A program made the position numbers and the translations under genes. Positions 5,943-14,435 of a stretch of DNA of 26,715 bases are shown here, piece by piece. The stretch is from a virus. The DNA is taken from IMG/VR virus record IMGVR_UViG_3300009374_000496, positions 1 to 26,715 of that record. One strand, given 5' to 3'. The notes beneath the pieces were generated by a model. It searched no databases. It saw nothing but the letters and a program-made list of their open reading frames with translations, and was not told where the DNA came from. The first letter of the stretch is position 1, and each line of letters starts with the position of its first letter.

Positions 5943-8401
5943 GCAAATTAGTACTTCCAGATGAAACCATTGAACAAATGCCATCTGCAGAAATTGTAAA
6001 AATTGCTCTTGCAGAAGAAAGTCTTTTGGAGTTTATCAAGCAAGCATGGCACATCCTAGAACCAACTACAAAATTTCAAACAGGTTGGCATTTAGAAGCT
6101 ATATGTGATCACTTAGAAGCAGCTACTAAGAGACAGATAAGAAATTTAATCATTAATATGCCTCCAAGACATATGAAAGGATGTGCGGATGAAACTTTTG
6201 TTTTGACACCTAATGGTTGGACAACACATGGACAATTATGTATAGGGGATTATGTATATCATCCATCAGGAAAGTCTGTGATGGTAACAAACGTATCTGA
6301 AAAATTTGACACAGATATTGTTATAGAATTAACAAATGGTGAAAAAATAAAATGTAATGGTGAGCATCTTTGGACTGTTTACAATAGAAGCACAAGAAAA
6401 TGGGAAACAAGAGAAACTAATGATCTCATTAATAAAAAAGTATGGTCTTCAAATAGAGCAGTTTTTCAATTACCTGAAACATCTTGCATAGATTTTGAAG
6501 AGAAGGAATTATTACTTCATCCTTATTTTATTGGTGCTTGGTTAGGTGATGGAACTTCTACAGCACCAGTAATAACTCATGATTTGTATGATGTAGAACA
6601 TATTAGAAAAATAGAGTCTGTTGGATACAAAGTAACTAAAAAAATTCGGCAGAATGGTAATTCAACTCGTTCTTGTTTTACAAAACAAAATATTATACAG
6701 ACAATAAGAAAACTTAATTTGTATAATAATAAACATATACCTAGTGATTATAAATATTCTTCTAAAGAACAGCGTTTAGAGTTAATGGCAGGTTTAATAG
6801 ATACAGATGGACATGTTTCACAAAATGGAAGAATTAGGATATGTACATCTTATAAGAAATTACGTGATGATATTATAGAAGTAGCAGAATCATTAGGATG
6901 GAAACCTTATATATGTGAATCAGAATCTTCTGGATATGAACAATATGGTGATAATAAACCACATTATCAAATTGGATTTAATGCATCATGTGATATACCA
7001 TTAGCTATAAAAAGAAAGAAAGAACGATTAAAAACTAATCATTTAAGAAGAAAAATTGGTATAAAATCAATTACTAAAAGTAAAAATCCAGAACAAGGTA
7101 ATTGTATAACAGTTGATAGTGAAGATGGATTATATTTGGTTGGTGAAACACTTATTCCAACTCATAATTCACTTGCGGTGTCTGTTTTTTGGCCTTGTTG
7201 GGTATGGCTTAATGATCCTTCTTCTAGATGGTTGTTTTCTTCTTATGCACAAGAATTATCTACTAGAGATAGTTTGAAATGTAGAAGATTACTTTCTTCT
7301 GAATGGTATACTAAGAGATGGGGTCATAAATTTCATCTTACTGGTGATCAAAACCAAAAAACACGTTTCGAAAATGATAAGACAGGTTACAGGCTTGCAA
7401 CGTCTGTTAGCGGATTAGTAACAGGTGAGGGTGGAGACTTTATAGTTTGTGACGATCCTCATAACGTAAAACAAGCAGAATCAGATGCAGTCAGAAAAGG
7501 TACGTTACGTTGGTGGGATGAATCAATGTCTACCAGAGGTAATAATCCTAAAACAGTTGTTAAAGTTGTTGATATGCAGAGATTGCATGAAGCTGATTTA
7601 ACAGGTCACTGGTTAGAAAAGAGTAAGGAAGATGTGGTTCATTTAATTCTCCCTGCAAGATTCGAAAAAGAAAATAAATGTGTAACTGTTATTGGTTTTG
7701 AAGACCCAAGAACAGAGGAGGGAGAACCTCTCTGGAAAAATCTTTATGATGAAGAAGCATTGACAGCTTTAGAAAAAGATTTGGGTTCAGAATATGCGAT
7801 AGCAGGACAGTTACAACAAAGACCATCACCTAGAGGTGGTGGATTATTTGCAGTTGATAATTTTAATTACATAGATCACATAGCTCCCTCAGAGATAGTA
7901 AGAACAGTTAGGTATTGGGATAAAGGTGGAACAGATGATCCTAACAATGCTTTAACTGGTGGTTGTAAAATGCATAAGATGAAAAATAATTCTTATATAG
8001 TTGAGCATGTAGTTTCTGGTTTATGGAAAGCTCCTAAACGAGAAGAGATGATTAAAAGAGTTGCTGAGAATGATGGCAGAGGAGTTACGATTGGAATTGA
8101 GCAAGAGCCGGGGTCTGGAGGGCTAGAATCTGCAGATAGCACAGTAAAAAATCTTGCAGGATTCTCAGTTAAAAAAGATAAAGTAACAGGTGATAAAGTT
8201 ACAAGAGCAGAACCTTATGCAACACAAATAGAAATAGGAAATGTATATTTGTTAAAAGGTGCATGGAATGCAGACTTTGTAAAACAGCATGAATTATTTC
8301 CTATGGGACTGAGAAAAGATTTGGTAGATTGCTCTAGTGGGGCATTTAATTTATTAACAGGAAAAGGTAGAGCAGGAACTTGGGGCGGTAAGAAGAAATA
8401 A
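5939..8401 (+). CDS. terL: Terminase large subunit precursor containing an intein
   Basis: This is the ATPase and nuclease motor that pumps DNA into the prohead and cuts it. The precursor has 820 residues, and removing the 329-residue intein gives a 491-residue mature TerL. The N-extein ends in NMPPRHMKG and the C-extein resumes SLAVSVFWPCW, so the insertion interrupts the Walker A loop. Walker B is GGDFIVCDD with Asp505-Asp506 (176-177 after splicing). The TRGNNP...DMQRLHEADL coupling segment follows. The C-terminal nuclease domain begins around RYWDKGG with Asp661 (332 spliced). The chosen start is TTG at 5939, which overlaps the upstream stop. The first ATG, 13 codons later, is the alternative. 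Packaging ability presumably depends on correct protein splicing. Confidence 0.93.
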   Translation: MSKLVLPDETIEQMPSAEIVKIALAEESLLEFIKQAWHILEPTTKFQTGWHLEAICDHLEAATKRQIRNLIINMPPRHMKGCADETFVLTPNGWTTHGQLCIGDYVYHPSGKSVMVTNVSEKFDTDIVIELTNGEKIKCNGEHLWTVYNRSTRKWETRETNDLINKKVWSSNRAVFQLPETSCIDFEEKELLLHPYFIGAWLGDGTSTAPVITHDLYDVEHIRKIESVGYKVTKKIRQNGNSTRSCFTKQNIIQTIRKLNLYNNKHIPSDYKYSSKEQRLELMAGLIDTDGHVSQNGRIRICTSYKKLRDDIIEVAESLGWKPYICESESSGYEQYGDNKPHYQIGFNASCDIPLAIKRKKERLKTNHLRRKIGIKSITKSKNPEQGNCITVDSEDGLYLVGETLIPTHNSLAVSVFWPCWVWLNDPSSRWLFSSYAQELSTRDSLKCRRLLSSEWYTKRWGHKFHLTGDQNQKTRFENDKTGYRLATSVSGLVTGEGGDFIVCDDPHNVKQAESDAVRKGTLRWWDESMSTRGNNPKTVVKVVDMQRLHEADLTGHWLEKSKEDVVHLILPARFEKENKCVTVIGFEDPRTEEGEPLWKNLYDEEALTALEKDLGSEYAIAGQLQQRPSPRGGGLFAVDNFNYIDHIAPSEIVRTVRYWDKGGTDDPNNALTGGCKMHKMKNNSYIVEHVVSGLWKAPKREEMIKRVAENDGRGVTIGIEQEPGSGGLESADSTVKNLAGFSVKKDKVTGDKVTRAEPYATQIEIGNVYLLKGAWNADFVKQHELFPMGLRKDLVDCSSGAFNLLTGKGRAGTWGGKKK
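6182..7168 (+). mobile_element. In-frame intein with LAGLIDADG homing endonuclease in TerL
   Basis: This 329-residue element excises itself from TerL and its endonuclease copies it into empty alleles. The splicing residues are intact: Cys1 in CADETFVLTPNGW (block A), IGDYV at 21-25, block B GEHLW with His62, the C-terminal LYLVGETLIPTHN with penultimate His328 and Asn329, and Ser as the +1 nucleophile. The endonuclease has both DOD motifs, YFIGAWLGDG at 115-124 (Asp123) and MAGLIDTDG at 202-210 (Asp207). Nothing looks degraded, so both splicing and homing are probably active. The site is the conserved P-loop of the ATPase, a typical choice because the target stays conserved among phages. Confidence 0.94.
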
Positions 8402-9819
8402 TGGCTAAAAAAGATAAAGATACAATGCAGGTCAATAAAAAAGAGTTCTTCAAGTTCATGAACTCTATTCAAGGTAGAAGTGAACTTCTGCAAAGAGCAG
8501 GAAAATCTTACACAGATGATAGAGACATCTACAAAGCGTTAGGTTTTGAAAATTCTCTTACGTTTAAGCATTTTTGGGAACAGTATAAAAGAGGAGACAT
8601 TGCTAAGAGGATTATCGAAGCACCAGTAACAGAGTCATGGAGACTCCCTCCTATGGTTGTTGAAAATGACGAAAACGAACCTACTGAATTCGAAAAACAG
8701 TGGCAACAATTAGTTGACGAAAAGAAAGTTCTTAATTACTTACTAAGATCGGACAAACTTAGTGGAATAGGTAGGTATAGTGGATTACTTTTGGGACTTA
8801 ATGATGGGGGTTCTCTAGATCAACCAGTAGGAAATGCTACAGAGCTTCTTTATTTAAGACCTTATAAAGAAGAAAATATAACAATACAAACATTTGTAGA
8901 AGACATTACAAATGAGAGATTTGGATTACCAGAACTATACGAAATACAAACAACAACTGTAGCCAGTAATAATAACAGTACGAAAACCAGATTAGTTCAT
9001 TGGACTAGAATTATTCATATAGCAGAGGGATTACTTGAAGATGATGTCTTTGGTACTCCAAGACTGGAAGCTGTTTTTAACCAGTTAAAGAATTTAGAAT
9101 TAGTAAGTTGTGGAAGTGCGGAGATGTTTTGGAGAAGCGCATTGCCGGGATTTGCATTTATCTTAGATAAGGATGCGGTACTTGATTCTTCTTTAACAGA
9201 AGCAACGATGGAAGCAGACATGGAGAAGTATTTCCATAATCTTCAAAGAACTATTAACGTACAAGGAATGGATATTAAAAATCTAGCTCCTACAGTTGCT
9301 GATCCATCAAATCACGTAGATGTATTTGTATCCCTTATTTCAGGTGCGACAGGTATCCCAAAGAGGATTCTGATTGGTAGTGAAAGAGGTGAATTAGCTT
9401 CCTCACAAGATGAAACAGCTTGGAATAAAAGATTAGAAGAACGAAGACAAAATTTCATAAGTCCTAATATTATTGATCCATTCATAAAAAGACTTCAAGA
9501 ATTTGGAATTTTGTCTGAGGCAAAATACACTATAGAGTGGAAACCAATAGCAGTACCTTCTGAGAAAGAAAAAGCTGAAATAGTTAAGACTCTTTCAGAA
9601 GCAATAGCAACTTATTTCAATGCGTTAGATGCATTCGATTTCTTACCATTCGAAATTTACATGAAGGAGTTCTTAGATTTTGATGCAGAATTGGTTAAGA
9701 AAATTCTAGACGAGACTAAAGGTGCAGTAAGAACAAAGTTGAACGAACCTAGTTCCAAAACAAATCCTACAGGTCGTGATAATTCACCAAAACAATCTGC
9801 GGAGGTTACTGATGTCTAA
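8401..9819 (+). CDS. Portal protein (DUF1073-type)
   Basis: The portal forms the dodecameric ring at the head vertex through which TerL pumps DNA. The 472-residue length is normal for the family. Recognisable segments are KRGDIAKRIIEAPVTESW near 63-80, YSGLLLGLNDG, the wing region RLVHWTRIIHIAEG, and the family signature SGATGIPKRILIGSERGELASSQDE near 313-337. A helical barrel region and a C-terminal acidic/serine tail follow. The ATG overlaps the terL stop by one base. Eight bases of its 3' end overlap the next gene. Confidence 0.92.
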   Translation: MAKKDKDTMQVNKKEFFKFMNSIQGRSELLQRAGKSYTDDRDIYKALGFENSLTFKHFWEQYKRGDIAKRIIEAPVTESWRLPPMVVENDENEPTEFEKQWQQLVDEKKVLNYLLRSDKLSGIGRYSGLLLGLNDGGSLDQPVGNATELLYLRPYKEENITIQTFVEDITNERFGLPELYEIQTTTVASNNNSTKTRLVHWTRIIHIAEGLLEDDVFGTPRLEAVFNQLKNLELVSCGSAEMFWRSALPGFAFILDKDAVLDSSLTEATMEADMEKYFHNLQRTINVQGMDIKNLAPTVADPSNHVDVFVSLISGATGIPKRILIGSERGELASSQDETAWNKRLEERRQNFISPNIIDPFIKRLQEFGILSEAKYTIEWKPIAVPSEKEKAEIVKTLSEAIATYFNALDAFDFLPFEIYMKEFLDFDAELVKKILDETKGAVRTKLNEPSSKTNPTGRDNSPKQSAEVTDV

Positions 9820-10027
9820 AGGACATAAGATTAAATTACTAGAACCTAGAGATGAAAAACTTTCAGAACTTTTTCACATGAAGACTAAAGATTACAATGC
9901 TCTTGTTAATACTGTTAACTTTTTAGCAATTGAAGTAGGAATGTTTTTAACACATGACATTGATCCTGATTGTCCAAAGAAACTGTTTGTAGAAACACAT
10001 CCAGATTTATTTGAGGAGGCTCTATAA
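9812..10027 (+). CDS. Small hypothetical protein after portal
   Basis: This is a 71-residue protein. GGAGG six bases upstream of the ATG at 9812 sets the start (MSKGHKIKLLE), although the frame is open a little further into the portal gene. It is basic at the N-terminus, with a hydrophobic central helix (ALVNTVNFLAIEVGMFL) and a C-terminal DPDCPKKLFVETHPDLF. No family is recognised. Start and stop overlap both neighbours, so it is part of the operon. Confidence 0.65.
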   Translation: MSKGHKIKLLEPRDEKLSELFHMKTKDYNALVNTVNFLAIEVGMFLTHDIDPDCPKKLFVETHPDLFEEAL

Positions 10028-10398
10028 TGTCAGAAGATTTAAAACGTGTAGAAGATAAAATAGATGATCATTTCAGAGGAGTTTATAAAAAACTCGATGA
10101 TATGAACAGAGAAATTACTACCCATAAAGTAAAGATAGAGAATTGTGAGGATGGTAAGAGTTCCTTAGAAGAAGAGATTTACGGAAATGGTAGAGCAGGA
10201 TTAAAATTAGAAGTAGATCGTATTAAAAATGCGTTAAAAACAACAGGAATAATTAAAAGAAGTATGTGGACAAACATCGGAATTATTTTTACATGTGTGG
10301 GAGTAGCTGCAGGAGTAACCTTTAGTTATTTAACATATACGAAAAATAATACTTCTGATAAAGTAGCAATTTCTATTGAAAAAAAGGATATTGAATAA
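10027..10398 (+). CDS. Coiled-coil protein with one C-terminal membrane segment
   Basis: This 123-residue protein has a charged, heptad-rich N-terminal region (residues about 1-75), then one hydrophobic segment at about 84-104 (IGIIFTCVGVAAGVTFSYLTY) and a short polar tail. The layout resembles the XhlA-type membrane proteins that accompany holins in some phages. The two genes that follow, a lipoprotein and a two-helix membrane protein, fit a small envelope or lysis cluster. The family assignment is architectural only. An alternative is a head-associated membrane adaptor. Confidence 0.65.
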   Translation: MSEDLKRVEDKIDDHFRGVYKKLDDMNREITTHKVKIENCEDGKSSLEEEIYGNGRAGLKLEVDRIKNALKTTGIIKRSMWTNIGIIFTCVGVAAGVTFSYLTYTKNNTSDKVAISIEKKDIE

Positions 10399-10415
10399 TT
10401 TTAAGGAGTTTTAAA

Positions 10416-10568
10416 ATGAGAAAGAAAGTATTTATTTTGGTTACAGTAACAGTTTTTGTGGCAATTTCTTTAGCAGGTTGCACTTTAAGAAACGCAAATG
10501 TGAAAATAGGTGAAGCAACAACAGATAAAAATGTAACAAATAGTGCGCCTATGAAATTAGTAGATTAG
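10416..10568 (+). CDS. Small lipoprotein (possible outer spanin-like)
   Basis: This 50-residue protein has AAGGAG seven bases upstream of its ATG. MRKK is followed by a hydrophobic stretch and the lipobox LAGC with Cys22, so signal peptidase II would leave a lipid-anchored peptide of about 29 residues. The mature part is polar (RNANVKIGEATTDKN). Small phage lipoproteins are often outer spanins or superinfection-exclusion proteins. The neighbouring coiled-coil membrane protein and holin-like gene favour a lysis role, but Rz1-like proline richness is absent. Confidence 0.72.
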   Translation: MRKKVFILVTVTVFVAISLAGCTLRNANVKIGEATTDKNVTNSAPMKLVD

Positions 10569-10576
10569 GAGAAAAT

Positions 10577-10750
10577 ATGAAAAGTATTTGGAAATCAAAA
10601 TCATTTTTAACAGGACTTGGTTCTGTAATAACAGCTATAGCTCTTAAGTATGGAGTAGAAATAACTCCAGAAATTCTTGAGGGATTATTTGGACTTATTG
10701 GGCTTATTTTAGTAGGTAAATCTGCTACAAAGAGAATGTCTAAGGAATAA
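10577..10750 (+). CDS. Two-helix small membrane protein, holin-like
   Basis: This 57-residue protein starts after GGAG. A basic N-terminus (MKSIWKSKS) leads into a hydrophobic segment at about 10-26, a short loop (VEITPE), a second segment at about 35-47 and a basic tail (KSATKRMSKE). This topology is common in small phage membrane proteins and class II holins that collapse the membrane potential to trigger lysis. No endolysin is present in the window. The holin label is therefore a structural suggestion. Confidence 0.65.
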   Translation: MKSIWKSKSFLTGLGSVITAIALKYGVEITPEILEGLFGLIGLILVGKSATKRMSKE

Positions 10751-10753
10751 TTG

Positions 10754-12568
10754 ATGGATAAAACAGAAAACGCTACCATTACAATAGAAACAGAGGATGC
10801 GACAATAGTTGTAGATACTGATGAAGTCACAAGTACGGAAGATACTGTTGAAGAAAGCACAGTGAGTTTACCTACACCTAATGCAAATGAGTTGCGAGAA
10901 ACATTTTTCAACAGATGTATGCTGACTCCAGAAGTCATGAGAGACTTTCCTGTAGAAAGAGACAGGTGGGTAGCTTGTACACAGGCTTTTGAAGGAAAAT
11001 CTGAGAATATACTTGTCAATCAATCAGCTAGTGTAATAAAAAATTTCAGTATGCGTAGAGAAGTCAAAGATGGTATTCCGCATATTGTAGTTCCTATAGT
11101 TGCATTGGTAGAAGGCGTACATAGTGGTAGTGGTGGTGCTGTACTACATTCATCAAGTGAAATACAACGTACTGCAGGAGATTGGAATGGTGTACCACTT
11201 ACACTTAATCACCCTACAGTAGGAGGAGATACTGTTTCAGCTTTAAATCCTACTATCATGAAGCAATGGAGTGTAGGAACATTCGAAAATGTATTCTATG
11301 AAGGAGGAAAACTAAAAGGTGAAGGTTGGATCAATGTAGAAAAACTTTCTCAATTGTCTCCAGAAACATTAGTTAGGATAAAACAAGGGGAAGAACTAGA
11401 AGTATCTACAGGATTTTTTAGTAAGTCTGATAACATTGAAGGAAATTGGAATGGTGAAAAATTTGAAGGAACAGTATTAGATATAGTTCCAGACCATTTA
11501 GCACTTCTTCCACATGATGAAGGAGCTTGTAGTATGAAAGATGGTTGTGGAATAAGAGATGAAGGAGAATGTGAAACCTGTAAAGTAAAGAATATGGAAC
11601 CCATTTCTTTAGTACAAGCAGGAACAGAAGATAATGAAATAATTGAATCAGAAGGGGGTGAGGAAGAGATTAAAGTAAATGTAAATGAAATTAAGAAAGC
11701 AGGATTTTATATCAATGAACTCAGTCATAGTAAACTTAGAGAAGCTTTGCTTCAACAAGTGAATGCTATGGATACTGCAGGAACTATGCATTTCTTAAGA
11801 GAAGTATTTGATGATCACTTTATTTTTGAAAAACTTTCTGCTGATGGAACTCAATTATTTAGCCAAAAGTTTTCAATAAAGTCAGCTAATGACGAAGTGA
11901 AGATTAAAGGTGAAGCAAAAGAAGTGAGAGAAAAAGTGGAATTTATACCACTAGAAGGGAATAAAAATTCTAAAATTGAGGAGGCAGTAATGGAAAGAAA
12001 AGAGTTAGTCGAAGCTCTTATTACTAATGTAGAGACACCGTATGATGAAGATGATAGGGAAACTCTGATTGGTCTGACAGAAGAGAAGTTCGATAAGGTA
12101 GTTAAGTTTGTTGATTGTAAATGCAAAGACGAAGAAATTACCGTTAACAAAGAAGTAGTTAAGGAAGAAGTAGTTAAAGAAGAGATTACAGTTAAAGAAG
12201 AGATTACAGTTAATGAGGAGAAAAAAGTGGAAGACACTAAAATGACTTATGCTGAACTTCTTGAAAATGCTGCTCCAGAAGATAGAGAGTTTATAGAAAA
12301 TGGTACTCAAATGTATAAAGAAGAAAAAGCGAAAGCTGTTGATGCATTGGTAGCAAATTCTAGAAACCCTTTTTCTAAGGAAACACTGGAAGCAAAAAGC
12401 TTGAAAGAGTTAAAAGAACTAGCAACACTTGGAAATATTCCAGTTACTTATGAGGGCAATAACCCTGATAGTGAAGTTAAGACACCTAAACTAGGTGAAA
12501 GACAGGATAACGGAAAAGGTGTTCCAGTAGTTCAAACACTATCAAGTTACATTAAAGAACAGAAGTAA
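10754..12568 (+). CDS. DUF2213-type prohead protease fused to a scaffold-like C-terminus
   Basis: Proteins of this type mature the prohead and probably template capsid assembly. In 604 residues there is an acidic Thr/Glu-rich N-terminus. The DUF2213 core at about 80-270 contains GDWNGVPLTLNHPT (His153), VGTFENV, LEVSTGFFS (Ser219) and PDHLALLPHDEGACS (His248). A Cys cluster follows (CGIRDEGECETC). The C-terminal half is charged and helical, with TPYDEDDRETLIGLTEEK typical of the family and a Lys/Glu/Val repeat near 460-490. The His and Ser residues are candidate protease residues by conservation and are not proven. The ATG at 10754 has AAGGA upstream. A TTG immediately before it is the alternative start. 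Confidence 0.85.
   Translation: MDKTENATITIETEDATIVVDTDEVTSTEDTVEESTVSLPTPNANELRETFFNRCMLTPEVMRDFPVERDRWVACTQAFEGKSENILVNQSASVIKNFSMRREVKDGIPHIVVPIVALVEGVHSGSGGAVLHSSSEIQRTAGDWNGVPLTLNHPTVGGDTVSALNPTIMKQWSVGTFENVFYEGGKLKGEGWINVEKLSQLSPETLVRIKQGEELEVSTGFFSKSDNIEGNWNGEKFEGTVLDIVPDHLALLPHDEGACSMKDGCGIRDEGECETCKVKNMEPISLVQAGTEDNEIIESEGGEEEIKVNVNEIKKAGFYINELSHSKLREALLQQVNAMDTAGTMHFLREVFDDHFIFEKLSADGTQLFSQKFSIKSANDEVKIKGEAKEVREKVEFIPLEGNKNSKIEEAVMERKELVEALITNVETPYDEDDRETLIGLTEEKFDKVVKFVDCKCKDEEITVNKEVVKEEVVKEEITVKEEITVNEEKKVEDTKMTYAELLENAAPEDREFIENGTQMYKEEKAKAVDALVANSRNPFSKETLEAKSLKELKELATLGNIPVTYEGNNPDSEVKTPKLGERQDNGKGVPVVQTLSSYIKEQK
12131..12220 (+). repeat. In-frame tandem repeats in the scaffold region
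   Basis: Within the protease/scaffold gene, two adjacent 18-base units at 12179-12196 and 12197-12214 differ by one base (EEITVK then EEITVN). They are preceded by two 15-base KEEVV-type units and a more diverged EEITVN unit at 12131-12148. The encoded stretch is a charged Val/Ile-Lys-Glu helix or strand linker that probably expands and contracts by slippage. Confidence 0.7.
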
Positions 12569-12611
12569 GGTAAAGAAGTAATAATTTTTAAATTTAGGAG
12601 GAAAACAAAAG

Positions 12612-13040
12612 ATGGCTCCAAAAACTATTATAGTTAAAGGAAATCCAATTAGGGGTGAGAAAGTTGCAAACGCTGCAATAACTCCCGGACATCTTTGCGA
12701 ATTCATAAGTACTGATAAGATTCAGAAGCAAGCAGGTAACGCTCTGAACTTTCTTAGAATGTTCGCATTAGAGAACTCACTAATTGGTAATGAAATTGGA
12801 ACTGACTATGCTGCAGCACAACAAGTGCAGTATGGTATCTTCAATGGTGGAGATGAAGTATATGCATGGCTTTCAGACGGAGAAAATGTAGTAATCGGTG
12901 ATGAACTAGAAGCAGGGACAACAGATGGAGAACTTATTAAGAGATCGTCTGGAACTCCTATTGCGGTTGCGAAAGAAGCAGTTGATCTTTCTGCATCAGC
13001 AAATACTGCTAAAGGTAGAATTATAGCAATCATAATCTAA
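12612..13040 (+). CDS. Capsid decoration (cement) protein-like
   Basis: This 142-residue protein precedes the major capsid gene, the usual place for head-stabilising proteins. It has the features of DUF2190/cement-like proteins: an early ITPGHLCEF, a central RMFALENSLIGNEIGTDYAAAQQV and a glycine-rich beta region with GDEVYAWLSDGENVVIGDELEAGTTDGELI. It would bind the outer capsid surface in many copies. GGAGG lies upstream, with an A-rich 5' leader, consistent with very high expression. Confidence 0.82.
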   Translation: MAPKTIIVKGNPIRGEKVANAAITPGHLCEFISTDKIQKQAGNALNFLRMFALENSLIGNEIGTDYAAAQQVQYGIFNGGDEVYAWLSDGENVVIGDELEAGTTDGELIKRSSGTPIAVAKEAVDLSASANTAKGRIIAIII

Positions 13041-13058
13041 TTTAAGGAGAGATAAAAG

Positions 13059-14051
13059 ATGGATGTAAATGTTGATTTAATTAAAGCAGGTACAGGTTAT
13101 GGTGGAGTTGCTGAGAAGCTTCTACACAATAACATGAATGTATCTTCTTTAAGAACAAACGCTGTCCTTACATATGATGAATGGAAGGATATAGACAATA
13201 TAGTTCTACAGGAAGCTCACAGAAGACTAGGTGGTGTAAATGACCTTATTGAAAGAGGGCTTGTCAGAACTGGTGGTGGATTAGGAAGTACGGTATTGCA
13301 ATGGCAAGATGCTAGTGATACCGACGATGCTGAAGTTAACATGGATGGTGTAAGTAGAAGTGCGAAGGATAGACAAGAATTTGATACTAACTTCCTACCT
13401 TTACCAATTATCCACAGAGATTTTGGTTTCAGTATTAGGGAAATTGAAGCTTCAAGAAACAATGTTGCAAGTCAACCTCTTGATCTTTCAATGGCAGAAG
13501 AAGCATCTAGAAAAGTTGCTGAAAAAGCAGAAAACATTCTATTCAATGGTCTGAGTACTTACTCTATGGGAACAAATGGTGGAATCATTTACGGATACAC
13601 TGATCACCCTGATAGAAACACTCAAACGCTTTCACAGAATTGGGATGCTTCTGGTAAAACAGGACAAGAAATTCTAACAGATGTCATAAATGCAAAACAG
13701 GCTTTGATTAATGACAGACACTACGGGCCGTTTATGCTTTACATACCAACAGCTTATGAAACTGTTCTTGATGATGAGTTTAGTACTCAGTACCCAAGAT
13801 CAATCAGAAGCAGACTGTTAGAACTTGATGGTCTACAAGGTATTAAAGTTTCTGACTTCTTGACTGCAAATAACATTGTTATGGTTTCAATGCAGAGCAC
13901 AGTTGTTAGAATGGTAGAAGGTCTTCCGCTTACAACAGTACAGTGGGAAACAGAAGGTGGAATGCAAGTGAACTTTAAAGTCATGACTATCATGGTTCCG
14001 CAAATTAGGTCTACACAGGCTAATAGAAGCGGTATTGTTCATATTTCATAA
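13059..14051 (+). CDS. Major capsid protein (HK97 fold, encapsulin/linocin-like family)
   Basis: This shell protein of the icosahedral head has 330 residues. An N-terminal helical region contains YDEWKDIDNIVLQEAHRRLGG. The E-loop region has TNFLPLPIIHRDFGFSIREIEASRN near 110-134. The central AEKAENILFNGL and GGIIYGYTDHPDRNT near 158-190 are typical of the encapsulin-like capsid family. The C-terminal beta segment (GGMQVNFKVMTIMVPQIRS) is also typical. AAGGAG precedes the ATG. It follows protease/scaffold and cement genes in the normal order. No separate delta domain is evident, so scaffolding probably comes from the upstream fusion protein. Confidence 0.9.
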   Translation: MDVNVDLIKAGTGYGGVAEKLLHNNMNVSSLRTNAVLTYDEWKDIDNIVLQEAHRRLGGVNDLIERGLVRTGGGLGSTVLQWQDASDTDDAEVNMDGVSRSAKDRQEFDTNFLPLPIIHRDFGFSIREIEASRNNVASQPLDLSMAEEASRKVAEKAENILFNGLSTYSMGTNGGIIYGYTDHPDRNTQTLSQNWDASGKTGQEILTDVINAKQALINDRHYGPFMLYIPTAYETVLDDEFSTQYPRSIRSRLLELDGLQGIKVSDFLTANNIVMVSMQSTVVRMVEGLPLTTVQWETEGGMQVNFKVMTIMVPQIRSTQANRSGIVHIS

Positions 14052-14081
14052 TTGATCACAGTAACCAATCTGTTCTTTAAT
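14052..14081 (+). promoter_or_regulatory. Weak promoter-like sequence after the capsid gene
   Basis: TTGATC at 14052-14057 and TTTAAT at 14076-14081, 18 bases apart, match four and five of six consensus positions. It lies in the 60-base gap before the carbohydrate island and could raise or uncouple its expression. The match is weak in AT-rich DNA, so it may be chance. Confidence 0.25.
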
Positions 14082-14111
14082 AAAATTCTTTTAACCAAAA
14101 AGGAGTATTAA

Positions 14112-14435
14112 ATGCCAAAGTTTCAAGTTAAAGAAGGAAAAAAACATTACTGGAAAAAAGCAGTTGTAAGAGGAGGGAAAAATTCCGTACTTAAAGACAG
14201 ATTGCTTAAGGAAGGTGATATACTAGAATGCGAAGAATGTGAACTCGGTAGTGCGAGAGACAAATTCATTTTAGTACCAGAAGTAGAGAAACAGAAAGAA
14301 CCTGTATATGGATTCTTTTCTAGAAAAGTTGCGGATAAGCAGTACGATGTAATCAGTGAAAAAACTGGTGAAAAGATCAACGATGAATTTTTAACTTATG
14401 ACGAAGCCAAAGAGCTTATTAAATCTAAAAAATAA
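14112..14435 (+). CDS. Small hypothetical protein after major capsid
   Basis: This 107-residue basic protein has AAGGAG upstream. It has a beta-rich N-terminus (KFQVKEGKKHYWKKAVVRGG), the segment LLKEGDILECEECELG and a C-terminal helix (TYDEAKELIKSKK). Position after the capsid gene, and the GD(I/V) plus charged layout, resemble small head-associated proteins found there in related phages, but I cannot name a family. The stop overlaps the next ATG (TAATG), linking the island to the structural operon. Confidence 0.7.
   Translation: MPKFQVKEGKKHYWKKAVVRGGKNSVLKDRLLKEGDILECEECELGSARDKFILVPEVEKQKEPVYGFFSRKVADKQYDVISEKTGEKINDEFLTYDEAKELIKSKK

Noticed and set aside
10549-12310. Several leftward frames opposite the protease/scaffold gene
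   Set aside because: Ser/Thr/Phe-rich translations mirror the Glu/Lys-rich sense strand and there is no independent signal.
13360-13554. Rightward 64-codon frame inside the capsid gene
   Set aside because: It is out of frame with a well-recognised major capsid protein and lacks a ribosome site.
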